Below are positions 35,040 to 46,880 of a stretch of DNA of 64,000 bases, piece after piece (the first letter of the stretch is position 1; each line of letters opens with the position of its first letter). This DNA comes from Isoetes taiwanensis (Eukaryota; Streptophyta; Lycopodiopsida; Isoetales; Isoetaceae), in NCBI GenBank assembly GCA_021234155.1, contig JAJEKV010000214.1, forward strand, positions 312,001-376,000, written 5' to 3'. A program made the position numbers and the translations under genes. The notes below the pieces were generated by a model, which was given only the letters and a program-made list of their open reading frames with translations, ran no database searches and was not told the origin of the DNA.

Positions 35040-36165
35040 ATCAAATGTTATCTTTATACTTTCTAAACTCTTATATTGGTTGTACATGTTAATAAGAGCA
35101 ATCCCTACAACAACATCCAAATCAAGTCTTGTACATGCAGCAAAGGCATGAACCAACTTAGTTAAAGCGAGGGTAGAATCTGCATATGCATCAAGAATGT
35201 TGATGAAAGTAACCTTGTCAGGCAGTATGCCTATTCTTTGTGTCTGCAGCAATAACCAAAAAGATTCTCTATCCTGTCCGTTTTGAGAATATGTTGCTAT
35301 AATAGCATTCTATGATACTACATTCTTCCCACGAATCTTATCAGATACTCTCAAGGCCTCTTGTACCCTTGCACACTTACCATACATGTTAACAAAAGCA
35401 GTTCCAACAAAGGCATCCTCCTCAAAGCCACTGTCAATAATATGCCTATGAAACATCTTATCTTCTGAAAAGTCCCATGGAAGTCACATGCATCTAGCAC
35501 GTTAACAAGGCAGAATTTATCAGGCACAGTGCCCTCCTGTTTCATTTCTCTAAACGATCGAGAGATTCATCACTTTGTCCTAGCTTAGCACATCTTTGAG
35601 ATGACAGTTGACCGAAACAACATTTTTATCCCGGAGAAATATATGTATTAGATGACCACACTTAGCATATGTATTAAGCAAGGCAGTTCCCACAATGACA
35701 TCTATTTCGTAACGCCTAAGTAGAATATGCCCATAGAATATGCCCATGGATAAGCTTTCCAACTCCTAGATCAGAATGATTTTCAAGAGCATTAATGGTT
35801 GTATTAAAGGTGAACTTATTAGGAACCTCTCCAGTAGTTACCATTTGTCGAAAAAATTTAATAGCCTCTTGGCATTGACCATGTTGAATTAATGCTTGCT
35901 AACATGCTTGTCCATGAAACCACTCCCCTGTTAGGCATTGTGTTGAACACTGGATACATGTCAACAAGGAGATTGCCCAAAAATATATCATCTTGAAATC
36001 CATATTTAGAATTGAAGGCATGGATGCGCTTACCTTCTGAGAGCAACCTCTTGCTGCTAGCAAACTTGCAAAATCCTTGTATAATTATTTTGATCAGACA
36101 CTATTGTAGTATGTAAATCCACACTTTTTTGTGCCTCTTTCGGATCGATAACGCCCTTGATAATC
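35040..36165 (-). pseudogene. PPR protein, N-terminal and middle part (broken)
   Basis: On the minus strand from 36165: AVIDPKEAQKSVDLHTTI (first helix before the repeats), LLSEGKRIHAFNSKYGFQDD and IFLGNLLVDMY, PNRGVVSWTSMLA, VIVGTALLNTYAKCGHL, VPDKFCLVNVLDAC, FVNMYGKCARVQEAL (in a shifted frame), LPDKVTFINILDAYAD, and VVVGIALINMYNQYKSLESI. This is a chain of PPR P, L and S motifs with at least four frameshifts. The VFVG.ALVDMYAKCG and WT(S)M(L/V)A patterns are typical of land-plant PLS proteins. The 5' side is cut by a retroelement LTR at about 36170. Confidence 0.85.
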
Positions 36166-36174
36166 TTATCCAAA

Positions 36175-36658
36175 TATGACTGAACAACGCAAAACAAATT
36201 CTTTATTCAATATAAGGAATACAATGAACAACGGGAGTTGAGAATGAGTCCAACCACGGAACTAGCACTTCTAAAACAACGAAGTAATCCACTAGGAGCC
36301 TCCAAGACTCCGCCCCTAGTTCCTCCCCTGAACTATGATGCAATCCTTCACAGAGCCAATCTTTACGAGACAATCAATGATCCATCATTGTTCCACAACA
36401 TGTCCTTATAAATCACCAAAGATCTATTCTCATCCTCTCATCCATTATTGGCTCTGGCTCCTGTAATACACCAGACTAAGATTAGCATCATCTTTAATCT
36501 CCTTCAATCATGGATAACCAATAATAGAGTAGCTAATTCTATGGTGCACTATGATTGGCATGACAATTAGAATAGCTAATTTTAATGCCATGGTTGTATA
36601 AAAGTCTGGACTTTCTCATAACATTCTAACTTTTAGAATGTATTCGTAACAGCCTGCT
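36175..36658 (-). repeat. probable 3' LTR of the chromovirus
   Basis: On the minus strand it would begin TGTTACGAATACATTC just after the end of the chromodomain ORF, and end near AATAAAGAATTTGTTTTGCG TTGTTCA (about 36200-36176), with an AATAAA signal close to the end. PPR coding begins directly beyond it. No partner LTR is in the window, because the element is truncated on its 5' side. The exact ends are inferred. Confidence 0.55.
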
Positions 36659-36669
36659 GGGGTAAAGAA

Positions 36670-38650
36670 TCAACTGTCCTCAGTTGGCAAAGTAGACGCC
36701 CCTCCCTGAAATAATATGGGCTTGTTACATTCATTGCGCAGATAGACTTCCCTGTAAGCTTCCAACAAAGGTAAGTAATGCTCGAAATAATCCTCTGATT
36801 TCCATTCTGCTTCTGTATGTGGCAACTCCTTATACTTTACCAAATATCTGCGATTAGTACCACGACCCTTATGCCTCATAATCATCTCAGGTTGATACAC
36901 TGTATTATCATCTACTAACACTGGTTCTGATGCTTGTGGCACTAATTGTGGGTTAACTCCTTTAAAATGGCCTGAGATATTCCACATTAAAAGAATTATG
37001 CATTTTCCACATATCGGGCAATTCCAGCATGAAAACATTATGATTTATCTTTTCAATGATCCTAAAAGGTCCGTAAAACCTAGTAAGAAGATTGTGCTTT
37101 TGCTGTTCGGAAGGAGCACGTCTTTCCTTAATAATTCTAATGAGTACCCAATCATCCACCTGATATAGGACCTATATGTGTTTCCTGTTCACTTGACGAG
37201 TGTACCTTTCATGTGCAACAGTGAATGCTGCCCTGGTGGATTCCAAAACAGCATCCATATCTTTAGCAACTCGATCTGCCTCCATCACACCTTCTGCCAC
37301 TTTAATAACAGGATTTGGAGGTAAACGTCCCTGTATAACATAAAAAGGTGATAAACATGTGGCTGAGTGTGTGGCCATATTATGGCCATATTAAAATCAT
37401 CCAAATTGAACCACGCCACCGGCAAATACGCGTCCATGTATAACATAAAAGGTGATAAACATGTGCTCATGTACAAAATTGTGTAGCATGCTTAGAAGAG
37501 TTCTATGAGTAACTTCCGTCTGCCCATCAGTCTGGGGATGGAAAGCTGTGGAGAAATGCATCCTTGTACCTAGATTTGTGAAAATTACTCTCTAAAACTT
37601 GCTACAAAATTTTGAATCTCTGTTAGAAACTATAACCTCCGGCAATCCATGGTTCTTAAATACTTCTTTCAAAAATAACCATGTAGCATCATGAGCTTTT
37701 AATGTCTTTTTGCAAGGAATAAAGATTGCTTGTATACTCAAACAGTGCACAATTGATCATTATCTTGTCTGCTCCATGGAACACTTAGTCCATACTGATA
37801 TGCTGAAAAGGTTTTTTCGAAATACTTAAGTGTGATCAATAATCCTGGTACCTTGGCATGAGAATCTTTAGTTTTCTGACACACAATCTTTCCACAAATG
37901 CAACATCATCTTTTCTTATAGTTTTCCAATAGAAATACTTTGAAACCAAATCATGAGTATTAAAAATACCCCTATGACCTGCTATGGGTACCTCATGGCA
38001 TTCTCACAGAACCGTTTCCCTGAATTGTGGAGTAACACAAAGACAATCTTTGAAAAACAAATATCCTTTGCGTAAATAGAAATTGTCAATAATGCGTTGC
38101 TGGCTTTCATGCAAATCAATCCAAACACTACCAAATTCATCATCTTGCTCATACATACCCTTCATTGCCTCAAATGTGCTTTCCCACCAAAGGGAAAAAT
38201 TATTCACCTGATATGTAACTAAGAGCATCGGCAACTTTATTCTGTGCACCTGGCTTATAATGAATAGCATTAATATCAACCCCAAAATGTTGTAACAACT
38301 CTGCCCATTTAACCTGGCGTGGGCTTGCGGAAGCTTGTGTCAATAAAAATTGAATGCTTTGCTGGTCTGTTTTAATATGAAAATCACTACCCATAAGATA
38401 ATGCTTCCAAATTTTTAAAGCATGCACAATAGCCAATAGTTCTTTTTCATATACAGTATACTTTAATTCCGCAAAATTAAGCTTGCGGCTCTCAGAGCAA
38501 TAAGATGCCCATCCTGTTCTAATACTGCCCCTATAGAAGGACCACTTGCATCAGTACAGCAAACAAAGTATTTCAAAAAGACTAAAAAGCTTGTGCTTGA
38601 GAGCGTTCCCAATGAAAGGGTGTGTCATGCTTTAACAAATTTATTAAGGG
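36670..38650 (-). mobile_element. chromovirus (Ty3/gypsy) RNase H - integrase - chromodomain, 5'-truncated
   Basis: Minus-strand order: RNase H (38436-38200) with KIWKHYLMGSDFHIKTDQQS and NKVADAL; integrase zinc region with CHEVPIAGHRG (about 38010); core with VIVSNRDSKF (about 37620) and FHPQTDGQTEVTHR (about 37530, holding the catalytic Glu); GPY/F-type module (37159-36962) with FYGPFRIIEKI and LELPD; then a chromodomain (about 36880-36740) with PEMIMRHKGRGTNRRYLVKY, followed by AEWKSEDYF. The chromodomain normally reads methylated histone H3 and directs integration to heterochromatin. A ~32-base stretch near 37330-37460 is duplicated inside the core (ACATGTTTATCACCTTTT..). Frameshifts and stops make it dead. 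RT, protease, gag and 5' LTR are missing. Confidence 0.85.
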
Positions 38651-39100
38651 CAAAGCCAACTGAATAAAATTACGGATGGGAACTACTTGTTTTTGTTTTT
38701 ATTCTATCTTGAACGAGATGCGACAGCCTATGCCAGATTTCCTTGAACTACTGAAGTGGCAGAAGGGAGACGCAACAAAACATAAGCTTAATTCCTGCTT
38801 TTGGGTAATTTAGCTGCTCCATTAAAAACGTTTCATTTTATAGGTTATAGAGTAAGTTATTGAAAAATTAACAACTTGAGTTTGATATCGTGGAACTCAG
38901 ACAAGGAAGAAATAAGGGAAAATGGACCAATTTGGTCGATCATTTTCACCTCTGCAATAACGGGCTTCATCCTCATGCTACTTTAGGCAATTTTATTGTT
39001 CCATTATTTGCCAAATGTGCAAGCGTTTCTAATGCTTGAGAGGGATTCTATATATTTGTTCAAAGAAATGAGCATTCCTAGACTTCTTTCATATTGCGAT
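38651..39100. other. no gene seen
   Basis: Region between the truncated chromovirus and PPR fragments. Nothing is supported. Confidence 0.4.
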
Positions 39101-39119
39101 ATATTGTGTTTGGACAAAC

Positions 39120-39520
39120 AACACATACTTTAGCCTATATCCTAAAGTGCAAGAGGATAGTGTGCTTCCCAGCACTTGTATCGTAATTGCTCTTCTCGGA
39201 GCTTTTACAATAATTAGAGGTGGGAAAAGGTCGCCAGATTTATGTTGTGACTAGACATAAGAGGATTACAGAAAGATAGTCATGTCGACAGCAGTTTGAT
39301 AGACATTATGCAAATGTGGGCCAGTTGGAGAGGCAGAGGAAATATTCAATGGCTTTCTATTAGAGACGATTTTTTGCAAAACACCATAGTTTCACTATAT
39401 GTTGAGAATGGATCTGCTCACAAAGCACTGAAGCATCTAGAACTCATGCAGCTAAATGCATGCTGCCAAAAATGGTGTGACATTTCTTTTTTGCCTCTAA
39501 GCACAGACTATGCTAGATAG
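39120..39520 (+). pseudogene. PPR fragment
   Basis: Across two frames: GRQIYVVTRHKR, then SSLIDI and a (Y)A.CG.(V)..AE.IFNGF region, then FTIC / GSAHKALKHLELMQ. The order matches one to two PPR units with the hallmark (H)S.L(I/V)DMYAKCG.V..A..(V)F pattern. The strand is opposite to the large PPR pseudogene at 33.9-36.2 kb, and the sequences differ, so it is a separate gene relic. Confidence 0.6.
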
Positions 39521-39934
39521 GTAGGTAAGCACAAGCACTCGGCAAGTTTGATGTTCGTTAAGGCTAGAGAACATGACTGTTTTAGACAAGACCATCTTTC
39601 AAAAGTATACTACTAGCTAAAGGCATGTCTACAAATAATATAGCTTACTTCAGGACACAATAGCACATTCATATTGATCGCGGGAAATTTCTATAGGGGT
39701 CGTTGTTACATAGAAAGAAATCTGAAATGCATTGCTGCATCCATACTATACATGGACATCTAAATTTGAACAAGCCATGGATTTACTTTTTGTAGCCCCA
39801 ACTCAATGATGCATGTAGCAATAATTCCATGGCTTTTCAAATACAACTAAGCCAAACAAAAAGCCTTATGGGCTTTTTCAGAAATTATGAAATCCATACG
39901 GGCAATGGTATTGTGGAATATGTATGATATTATT

Positions 39935-40115
39935 TGTACTAGACTTAGAGATGTGGAAAAAGGTCATCAGATTTATGTTAAGATTAAGGAAAATGCATTT
40001 GAAAAATGTATTCATGTTGGCAGCAGTTTGGTAGACATATGTAAAATGTAAGGCAGTTGCAAAGGTAGAGGAAATATTTAATGGCATTCTAGTTAGAGAG
40101 AATTTTTAATGGCAT
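39935..40115 (+). pseudogene. PPR fragment, second copy
   Basis: Closely parallels 39210-39370: RDVEKGHQIYVKIKENAFEK, IHVGSSLVDI, and EEIFNGILVRENF, in shifting frames. It is probably a local duplicate of the preceding PPR fragment. A T run at 40135-40150 lies just after. Confidence 0.6.
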
Positions 40116-40924
40116 TCTAGACCAAAACAAACAATTTTTTTTTTTTTTTCCAAAAACAAAATGCGGCTGCCAAATACTTCTGACGGTACATGGGTGCAGT
40201 TTCAAGCCCTAAAAGTATGTGAAGTCATAAGAGCTTGCACATCTATCCTCTGAGATTAGAGCCCATTAGGCAAATCTTGTTCCGCCCCTTTGATGTAATG
40301 CGTTCACGTGAGCGCGTGAGCCCTTTTTAATGCAAACTGACTAGTTTCACAACTCTGGTACCTCCAAGAATTGGTATTGGATTGCAATGGCAGTAGCTTT
40401 TGGCAAAGCAACGGAATCTCAAAGAAAATACCACTGCAAGGAAATCAAAATGCTGCAAACACGAGAAGAAGAAAAGTAGGCATAATAAAAAAACTGGCCA
40501 CCCTATAACAATGGCCATGCCTACTATCCTCCACGAAATGGATGGGGTAAAAGTTGCAACGTCCTCCACCCCAAAGCGCCCGTAGAAGATGTCATGCCCA
40601 AAAAAATCATAAGAACCCAGAAAAGAAGCAGAAAAACGTTACAACATTAAATAAAGACAAATAGGATGCCAAACATGGAAAAAATATGAAACATAAAGAA
40701 AATTTTAAAAAGGGGGCATTGACACTCGTTATCCCTCCCTCAAGAAAATACGGCAGAGGTGGAGGCTGAGGCAGTTGTAGGCCCTGGCCAGGGAAGACTC
40801 CGAATTGGCCAGGGAGGAATTGGCCAGGGAAGGTTGAGGTTGGGCCTTCGAGATCGGATCCGGATGATGTGGATGTGAGCAGACTCAACCCATCCAGAAA
40901 TCGACAGGGACCTGGTTATGTTAA
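40116..40924. other. no confident gene
   Basis: Overlapping antisense ORFs (40327-40569 and 40607-40888 minus, 40400-40585 plus) show no known domain. GAATTGGCCAGGGA is repeated at about 40802-40830. Confidence 0.35.
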
Positions 40925-40925
40925 G

Positions 40926-41012
40926 GGTAATATGCCCCTGCAGCGCCTTACGTGGGGCTCGGGCGCCGGCTCGCCCTGAGCCCACGTAAGGGCCTGCAGG
41001 GGCACATTTCAA
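40926..41012. repeat. long GC-rich hairpin
   Basis: TGCCCCTGCAG.GCCTTACGTG then GGGCTCGGGCG, mirrored by CGCCCTGAGCCCACGTAAGG then GCCTGCAGGGGCA. The stem is about 35 bases with few mismatches and a very short loop. It lies just before a remnant of the palindromic MITE family and may be the inner part of a related element. Confidence 0.75.
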
Positions 41013-41040
41013 TGTAAAGTTAGTGGGGAGGTGATTTCCT

Positions 41041-41145
41041 TGCCATGTGGCGCCAAACCAAAGGGGGATTCAGGGGGATTTTAATTTAAATGTGTTGGAT
41101 GCAATGGTTTGTGTTAATTAATGTTAATGGTAGTTATGTGTTAGG
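41041..41145. mobile_element. palindromic MITE family, right-arm remnant (copy 3)
   Basis: CCAAACCAAAGGGGGATTCA, then GGGGGATTTTAATTTAAATG, GCAATGGTTTGTGTTAA and GGTAGTTATGTGTTA match the right arm of the copy at 24550-25128 in order. The outer part of the arm is missing. Confidence 0.75.
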
Positions 41146-42260
41146 AAATAATTTCACATGTTAGAAACAATGAGAGAAACTGATACCAATGTTAGAAATA
41201 ATGAGAGAAATTGTCTTAAAAGTTAGAAACAATGACAGAAACTATATTAAAAATGCAATTTGACACTAAGCTATCAACAACAAGCAGCAGATCTTACACG
41301 TGGTACAAACTGATCAGAATTTTACTCTTGAGATTGCTGCTGAAGCTTGTTTATCATTAATTGTTTTTGTATGTTACTTTTCGAAATATGCGATTCATTT
41401 CGGAGGAAAAAAGAGAGGGGGGGGGGGGATGTAGTAGAAGACTATGTCCTATGATCCGATGTTTGTAAATGTAAAGAGGTTCTGTATAAATGTGCATCTA
41501 GATTTATTGTCTGAAAGGATTTGTTGCAGTAGATTTTCTTAATATATTTTTCTTTTAATGTCTCATAAAATTATTTACTCAGTCTGGATGAACAAGTTAT
41601 GGTCCAGATTTGTTGCTTTTAGGGCATTGTTTCACTATTCATTTATAACGAGTTTTTTGCAACCAATTCTAGGTTGATTTTCGAGCTGATGATGGTGTGG
41701 TGATGAACCTGCTAGAAATAAGAAGCAAAAACCTTGGGAACATGTGCTGAAATAAATATACATAGAAGAACAAAAGCATCTAAAACCTTTGAGCACACAA
41801 GGTATAGATCATTGGCCATTATCCACAATGATCTACAATGATGGTATCACTATAATCATAGGTCTTTTTATTGAGTATGTACCTTAGAGCAGTCTAGTAC
41901 ATTGGGTTCATGGTTAGGATCTAAATCTCCGTTGCAATCCCCGCTACAATATATCCTTCTAAGTTTTAGAAGTTTAATCAAAGCCTGAGCGTTTTATAAT
42001 TGGGTGAAGCATTCTTACGCAATTCACATTGTTAATTATCCATATTGAACATGATTAGACAAAAGAAAACATTTGGTAAACATGTGTATAGAAGTCTCAG
42101 ATTGTGTAGCCAGTATCTACAGCCTTGATTATCAACCTCAATCATTTCCAAAAAGTTGCCACATTCTAGAATGGGGCTCGCATGAAACCAACAAACCGCC
42201 CATAGATAGGCTTCTCATTCATCTCAGCAGATTTTCTACAATGGTGGACAGTGGGTAGCC
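41146..42260. other. no gene seen
   Basis: AT-rich DNA. GTTAGAAA.AATGA.AGAAA is repeated three times at about 41159-41243. There is a G run at 41418-41427. No coding evidence. Confidence 0.45.
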
Positions 42261-43245
42261 GCACACATGCGAACTACCCACGAAAAATAAAGGGAAAATC
42301 CAATTATATCATTTGGACCCCAAAAAATACAATGCTAATAGATGTGTGGCTGGTGTACTGCCCAAAAGCTTATCAGGGATTAAAAACCCGCCCTTTCGGG
42401 TTTTGAGGAAAAACCCTAGTGATAAGCCCGGCAAGGGGCTTGGACAAGCGTAAGGCATAGAAATCGCTCCCAAAGACCCATGGAGGAATTCGAAGCGGAT
42501 GCCGCTCGTCAGCTGTACTTGCACATCACCAACACAACAAAAGCGAGACAAAACAAACCTCCCGAGTGGAGGGGCTGATCACAGCGTGCCCCAGCGACAA
42601 AAAAACAAAACCTCTTCAAATAGAGGGGCTGGTCACGCGTGCCGGGCGACAAATACAATAAACAAAGAAGGGGGAGGGTGGGTTCAAAGAGAATAAAGGT
42701 ACCGGCGAGAGAAGGAAGGCGCCCGATGAGGCGTTGATGCGAGAAACCACGCCTAAAATAGCGAACTCCCAACCAGAAAGGGCATGCGCCATGCATGCAT
42801 GCATGCAAGACATGCATGCTACGCCCATTCTAAAATGTCGATCCGATGTCACCGGATCGATGGGATCTAGAATGGGGCTCGCATAAAACCAACAAACCGC
42901 CCGAATACGAGAGAACTTCCTTAACAAAGCTGGAATCGAGGGCGAAGGTCACGGGATGAAGGCTAAAAGAGCCAAGGCGAGAAAGGACATGCCACAGCAT
43001 GAAAGAAACGCTAAATTGGCCAAACCAAGCAGGAAGAAGCCCCTCCCTTGCTTGGAAACAATTCAAAGAGAATAAGGTACTGCTGAGAGAAGAGGAAGCG
43101 CCGATGAGACATTGATGCAGAACCGCGCCTAAAATAGCGAACTCCCAACTAGAAAGGGCATGCGCCGCATGCATGCATGCAAGACATGCATGCTCGCCCC
43201 ATTCTAGAATGTCGATCCGATGTCTCGGATCGATGGGATTTGTAA
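42260..43245 (-). repeat. unclassified dispersed repeat, copy 2, with internal direct repeat
   Basis: The block with CCTTTCGGGTTTTGAGGAAA (42391) parallels 6986-7080. Inside, 42688-42868 and 43069-43240 are direct repeats. Both contain GCCTAAAATAGCGAACTCCC, a GCATGCATGCATGC run, and ATGTCGATCCGATGTC..GGATCGATGGGAT. ATGGGGCTCGCAT.AAACCAA CAAACCGCCC occurs at 42172 and 42863. On the minus strand it recalls the LINE 3' block GGGTTTTTCC..AAAACCC..GGGTTTTTAATC followed by GGGGTCC, so a LINE-related origin is possible. ORFs show no known domains. Confidence 0.5.
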
Positions 43246-43457
43246 AGTTCTTAGAAATGTGTCAACTTTTGTATAAAGCCGCAGTTGAGAGTGCAACTCA
43301 AACAAGCATACAAGCAATTGTCTTTGCTCATGAAAAATGACATGTATAGAATACATCATGATATAATCCGCTTGACAGAGTTCCATAAGCTTACAAGTCA
43401 TGGAGTTTGCAAAAATGGAGCTTGTAGTATTGAGACATGGAGCATGCATAAAGCAAA

Positions 43458-43672
43458 TTGAGGAAGACAACAAAATATACGGGCAACAATCATTTCCATT
43501 ACAAATTTCCATATGGTGAAGAACTCTTGCAAATTTGCACACTGCAAAGCAAAACCGGATGTGCATTGCAATTTCATCATTCTAGAAGTGTCGGTGAGTT
43601 TTCTGAGATCCTTGAAGATGTTAAAAGCTATACTAATAGCCTGATTGGTCGTGTTCTTGCTCAAAGGTGAGT
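43458..43672 (+). pseudogene. unrecognised exon-like ORF
   Basis: The frame reads YGEELLQICTLQSKTGCALQ, FHHSRSVGEFSEILEDVKSY and TNSLIGRVLAQR, and ends at GTGAGT, a good splice donor at 43667. Composition suggests protein coding, but I cannot name a family. It could be an exon of a lost gene. Confidence 0.25.
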
Positions 43673-43859
43673 TTGTTGCCCATTCTGGCTCCATTCCACG
43701 CCCCTCCCATGAGTTGCCCATCCTGGCCCCATTTCATTCGCTACATTGGGAAGGAAGAACACACATTCACACATTCACATTGAAAAGCCCAGGTCATGAC
43801 AAAGTCGAAGCAAGCTCAGGGGCTAAGGAATTTGATGAACAAGCTTGTCTATGATGGAG

Positions 43860-44084
43860 AAAAAACTCTGTTTATAGTGGTTAGGCTTCCACTTCACAGC
43901 TAGGATTTCAAGGTTTCTTTGGATACATGGGCTCAAAACACATCCATCTCCCACTCATCTATCACAAGGTAGTGCCGCTAGGATAGCTGCCCCAACTTAA
44001 AAAAAAAAAAAAAAGGGATTGACAAATAGGGCACCAGAATTGGAGTGCCTGGCTATGCATGGAAAGCTCTAGTTTTTTGGCAAA
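43860..44084. other. no gene seen
   Basis: Spacer with a 16-base A run at about 43999-44014. Nothing else is supported. Confidence 0.4.
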
Positions 44085-45640
44085 GAAGTGGAACTGGATT
44101 GTTGCCAGTTGTTTTTTGTAACTATTGTTTGTTACACAACCTTTAATTCATTTGTCCTTGGAGCTAGGACATTGACCCAGTTAGAAGAATGGCTAGGCGA
44201 GCAGGGGGAGGCCGAGTTGATGCACCACATAATCCGGCAACTCATATATGCGATGATGTTGGCCTGCTTTCGCATATACCCGGAGGACATGCAGCGCCAC
44301 ACGGATGCTTTGGACACTTTACGCCAATTCAGCGACATGAGAGTTAACTTGGCCAAGACAAAGTCTTCTTTGGTCCCATCATCCCGGCACCCCGTCCTCC
44401 CTCATTCACTTACCGAGGCGGGTAGTGGAGGTGGCTCAGTCTTATAAGTATTTGGGCATTGAGTTTTCTACTACCACACAGCTTGGGATGCATCCATCGA
44501 GGTTACTGGTCACTGCGGTGCTGGAAAGCCTGTATGCAATGCAAAACAACGGTCACAAAGCGGGAGAGGCGTATGCATGGGGTCACCATGCACACTTGTT
44601 CGAGGGCCTTGGTTGAACCGGTCCTCCTCTATGGGGCAGAAGTGTAGGGGGCGGTGATATCCCTCACCACTTGGAGCGATCTAGAGCAGGTCGCAGCTTT
44701 CTTGGCGGGGGCGGGAGTGAAATCCACGGTCCCATATCGGATCTTGCTCAAGAGGCGGGCTTCCTTCCATTCTGAGGAGGGCTTTGGGCGTCACATTATT
44801 TACTTCGGAAGGTGGTGGCTATGGATGAAGCCCGGCTGCCCAACCTTGCTTTGGCGATGGCGATGGGCCCCCTTGGCGACTCAAAGCTTCTTTGGAAAGA
44901 CAAGCAAGCCCAGTGGTTTCGCTATGGAATGTGCGAGGCACGGATGTGGACCGGTGCATACACAGAAGGAAGCAGCGCTGCTTGAAGCGATACTTGGATG
45001 CTTGCTTCATGGCCAAGCTTTGGGATGCGAGAGGCCCTGTCACATGTCAAGGTGGCAAATTATCGACAGCGGGTTAATCCCATGCTCACGAGGGGCCCAC
45101 ACCACTACTGCGCACCCATCTACCCATGAAAAAGCGCGGTGATTGCTTCCATTCGCAGTGCACACCACCTCCCGCATTGAGGCGAGGAGATGGATCGGGG
45201 GGCAGCGTGAGGCCAGAGTCATCGGTCTTTGTCAACGGGGCGCCATTGAGGATGAAAGTCACGCCCTCCGGGCTGTCCGGCGTCTGCGAGCATATCGGGC
45301 TCGGTATGCTCGGTTAGTTAATGCCCCATCGGGCCTTGCATGAGCTACGCGAGCCGCGGCCTCTCAGCAGGCTTGTTGGGATCGTACCTCAGGGAGGTAA
45401 TGAATCACCAGCGGACTCGAGTTATGCCCCCGTCCGACATTAACCTCAAATTGTACTTGTAATTATGTATATAACGTGCGGTATGTCGGCATCCTTATTG
45501 CTACTAAGGTTTTTCCCGAAAACCCTTGGTAAGGGGTTTTAATCACGTAGTAATATCCGCTACTCTCTCTCTTTGTACTTGGGTCCCATAGGCGGTTGGT
45601 CTCCGTGGGCGATAAAATCATATTCTATTCTATTCTACTT
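44085..45640 (+). mobile_element. LINE retrotransposon, 5'-truncated, with 3' UTR and tail
   Basis: The RT begins before the catalytic motif. The GATGAT of Y-A-D-D is at 44252-44257 but lies one base out of frame. Next come PEDMQRHTDALDTLRQFSDM and RVNLAKTK, then AQSYKYLGIEFS (44430-44465), TCSRALVEPVLLYGAEV (44590-44645), SDLEQVAAFLAGAGVKSTVP (44680-44740) and, near the C-terminus, CQRGAIEDESHALRAV with RARYARL (45228-45310). The 3' UTR has GGTTTTTCCCGAAAACCC, GGGTCCCATAGG, GGTCTCCGTGGGCGATAAAA and a short TTCTA tail (45620-45640). Frames shift at least four times. It is the longest of three copies of the family (others at 1100-1483 and 5491-6560). Confidence 0.85.
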
Positions 45641-46082
45641 TGTATATTTATGATTAGGGCTTCTCTCTCTTCCCTCCCTCTCGCCTCCCTCTTACTTAAA
45701 TCTTTAAGATATGTTTGTACAACCACATCCTTGTAGAATGTGGATATCCCATCCTCCCTTCTTCTTAACATTGTTCAATTCGATTCCTTCTTGACATTGC
45801 CCTCAACATCTTAGAGAACACTTTTAGCTCCCACATATTTCGTATTGTTTGGCACCAGCCTATCCTACCAACGCCTTTGCAACCTCACCCTACTATTTAA
45901 ATGACATGTTCAGACCAATTTTGTATTCACTCTATCACATATATAATTCTGTTTCCTCAGATTCGATTCTTTTATACCTTTAATATTTTAGTGACACGTA
46001 TCCAGTCTTTTTCCTGGGTACAACTGCCGGTAAAGTTTTTCGACGGATTTGTGGAAGCCCTGCTTGTGGAAGCCCTGCACTT
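45641..46082. other. no gene seen
   Basis: CT-rich then AT-rich spacer before the glycosyltransferase relic. Its first exon or promoter may lie here but is not recognisable. GAAGCCCTGC.TGTG is duplicated at 46056-46080. Confidence 0.35.
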
Positions 46083-46879
46083 AAAAATGCGGATTCCGAC
46101 GTCTCAGTTGAGCTCATGGAAGTAGAAAACGAGAATGAAGATCCAGCTTTTCTGAAAAGGCAGGTAGTAAATGGAGTTAGGATACATTCATTTGGCGAGA
46201 ATCGAGATTTCGCCTCCGCCCCTCCGGTGGGTGCGAGAGAGCAACTCTTGAAAGAGGCTCAACAATCTGATCCAAAATGGCGGGGCTCCGGCCTGCGTCG
46301 TCCGCGGATATGCTCATGGATTGGGCTAGCCGAACAGTTCGGGCATGTGGCTTGCCTTCCTATGTGCTATATACTTGTGGGGTTGTTTATTTAGCCATTT
46401 CTTTTCAGCTCGAGATCAGTTGGCTGGCAACTGCGATGTTTACTGCCGTAGAAGGCACTGCCTCATATTCCGGGATGAATTGCCTTCTTTTCTCGCAATC
46501 CATCCCACCCCTTTTACCACAGTGAAACGTTCCGGGATCGGGGAGCTCATACCGCCAGACGGGATCCTCTTGAATACATTTTCCGAGCTGGAAGGCGAGT
46601 GGTGGATGTTATTAAGTACAAAATCCCTGCTACAAAATGTTTATCAGACAAGATCTTCCCCATAGGGCCGCTTTTAAGCATAGAGTATTTTGGTTGCAAA
46701 TCTCATGAAAACGGAATCGGAATGCAGAATGATGTGGAAAAAATGTGCGAAGAATGGCTGGATAGGCAGGAAGCAGGGTCTGTGTTGTATATTTCGTTCG
46801 GGAGCTGGGCGGCAATAAGCAAGGAACAGATGGAAGAGCTAGCAGCGGGGCTAAGGGCAAGCGATCATCCGTCTGGCTG
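46083..46879 (+). pseudogene. family-1 UDP-glycosyltransferase, truncated before the PSPG box
   Basis: UGTs of this family move a sugar from UDP-sugar to small molecules in the cytosol. The frame starts in LKNADSDVSVELMEVE, then RQVVNGVRIHSFGE. A shift gives ADMLMDWASRTVRACGLPSY and LYTCGV; another gives RDELPSFLAIHPTPF, then GELIPPDGILLNTFSELEG. The last frame (46599-46880) gives KIFPIGPLLS, EEWLDRQEAGSVLYISFGSW and ISKEQMEELAAGLRAS, the block just before the sugar-donor domain. It stops at TGA 46878-46880, and no PSPG motif (W.PQ..(V/I)L.H....F.THCGWNS) follows. The N-terminus with the catalytic His is also missing. Confidence 0.85.
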
Positions 46880-46880
46880 A

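Noticed and set aside
44654-45142. 162-codon ORF as a separate gene
   Set aside because: It contains LINE post-RT motifs in one of several frames and belongs to the LINE copy.
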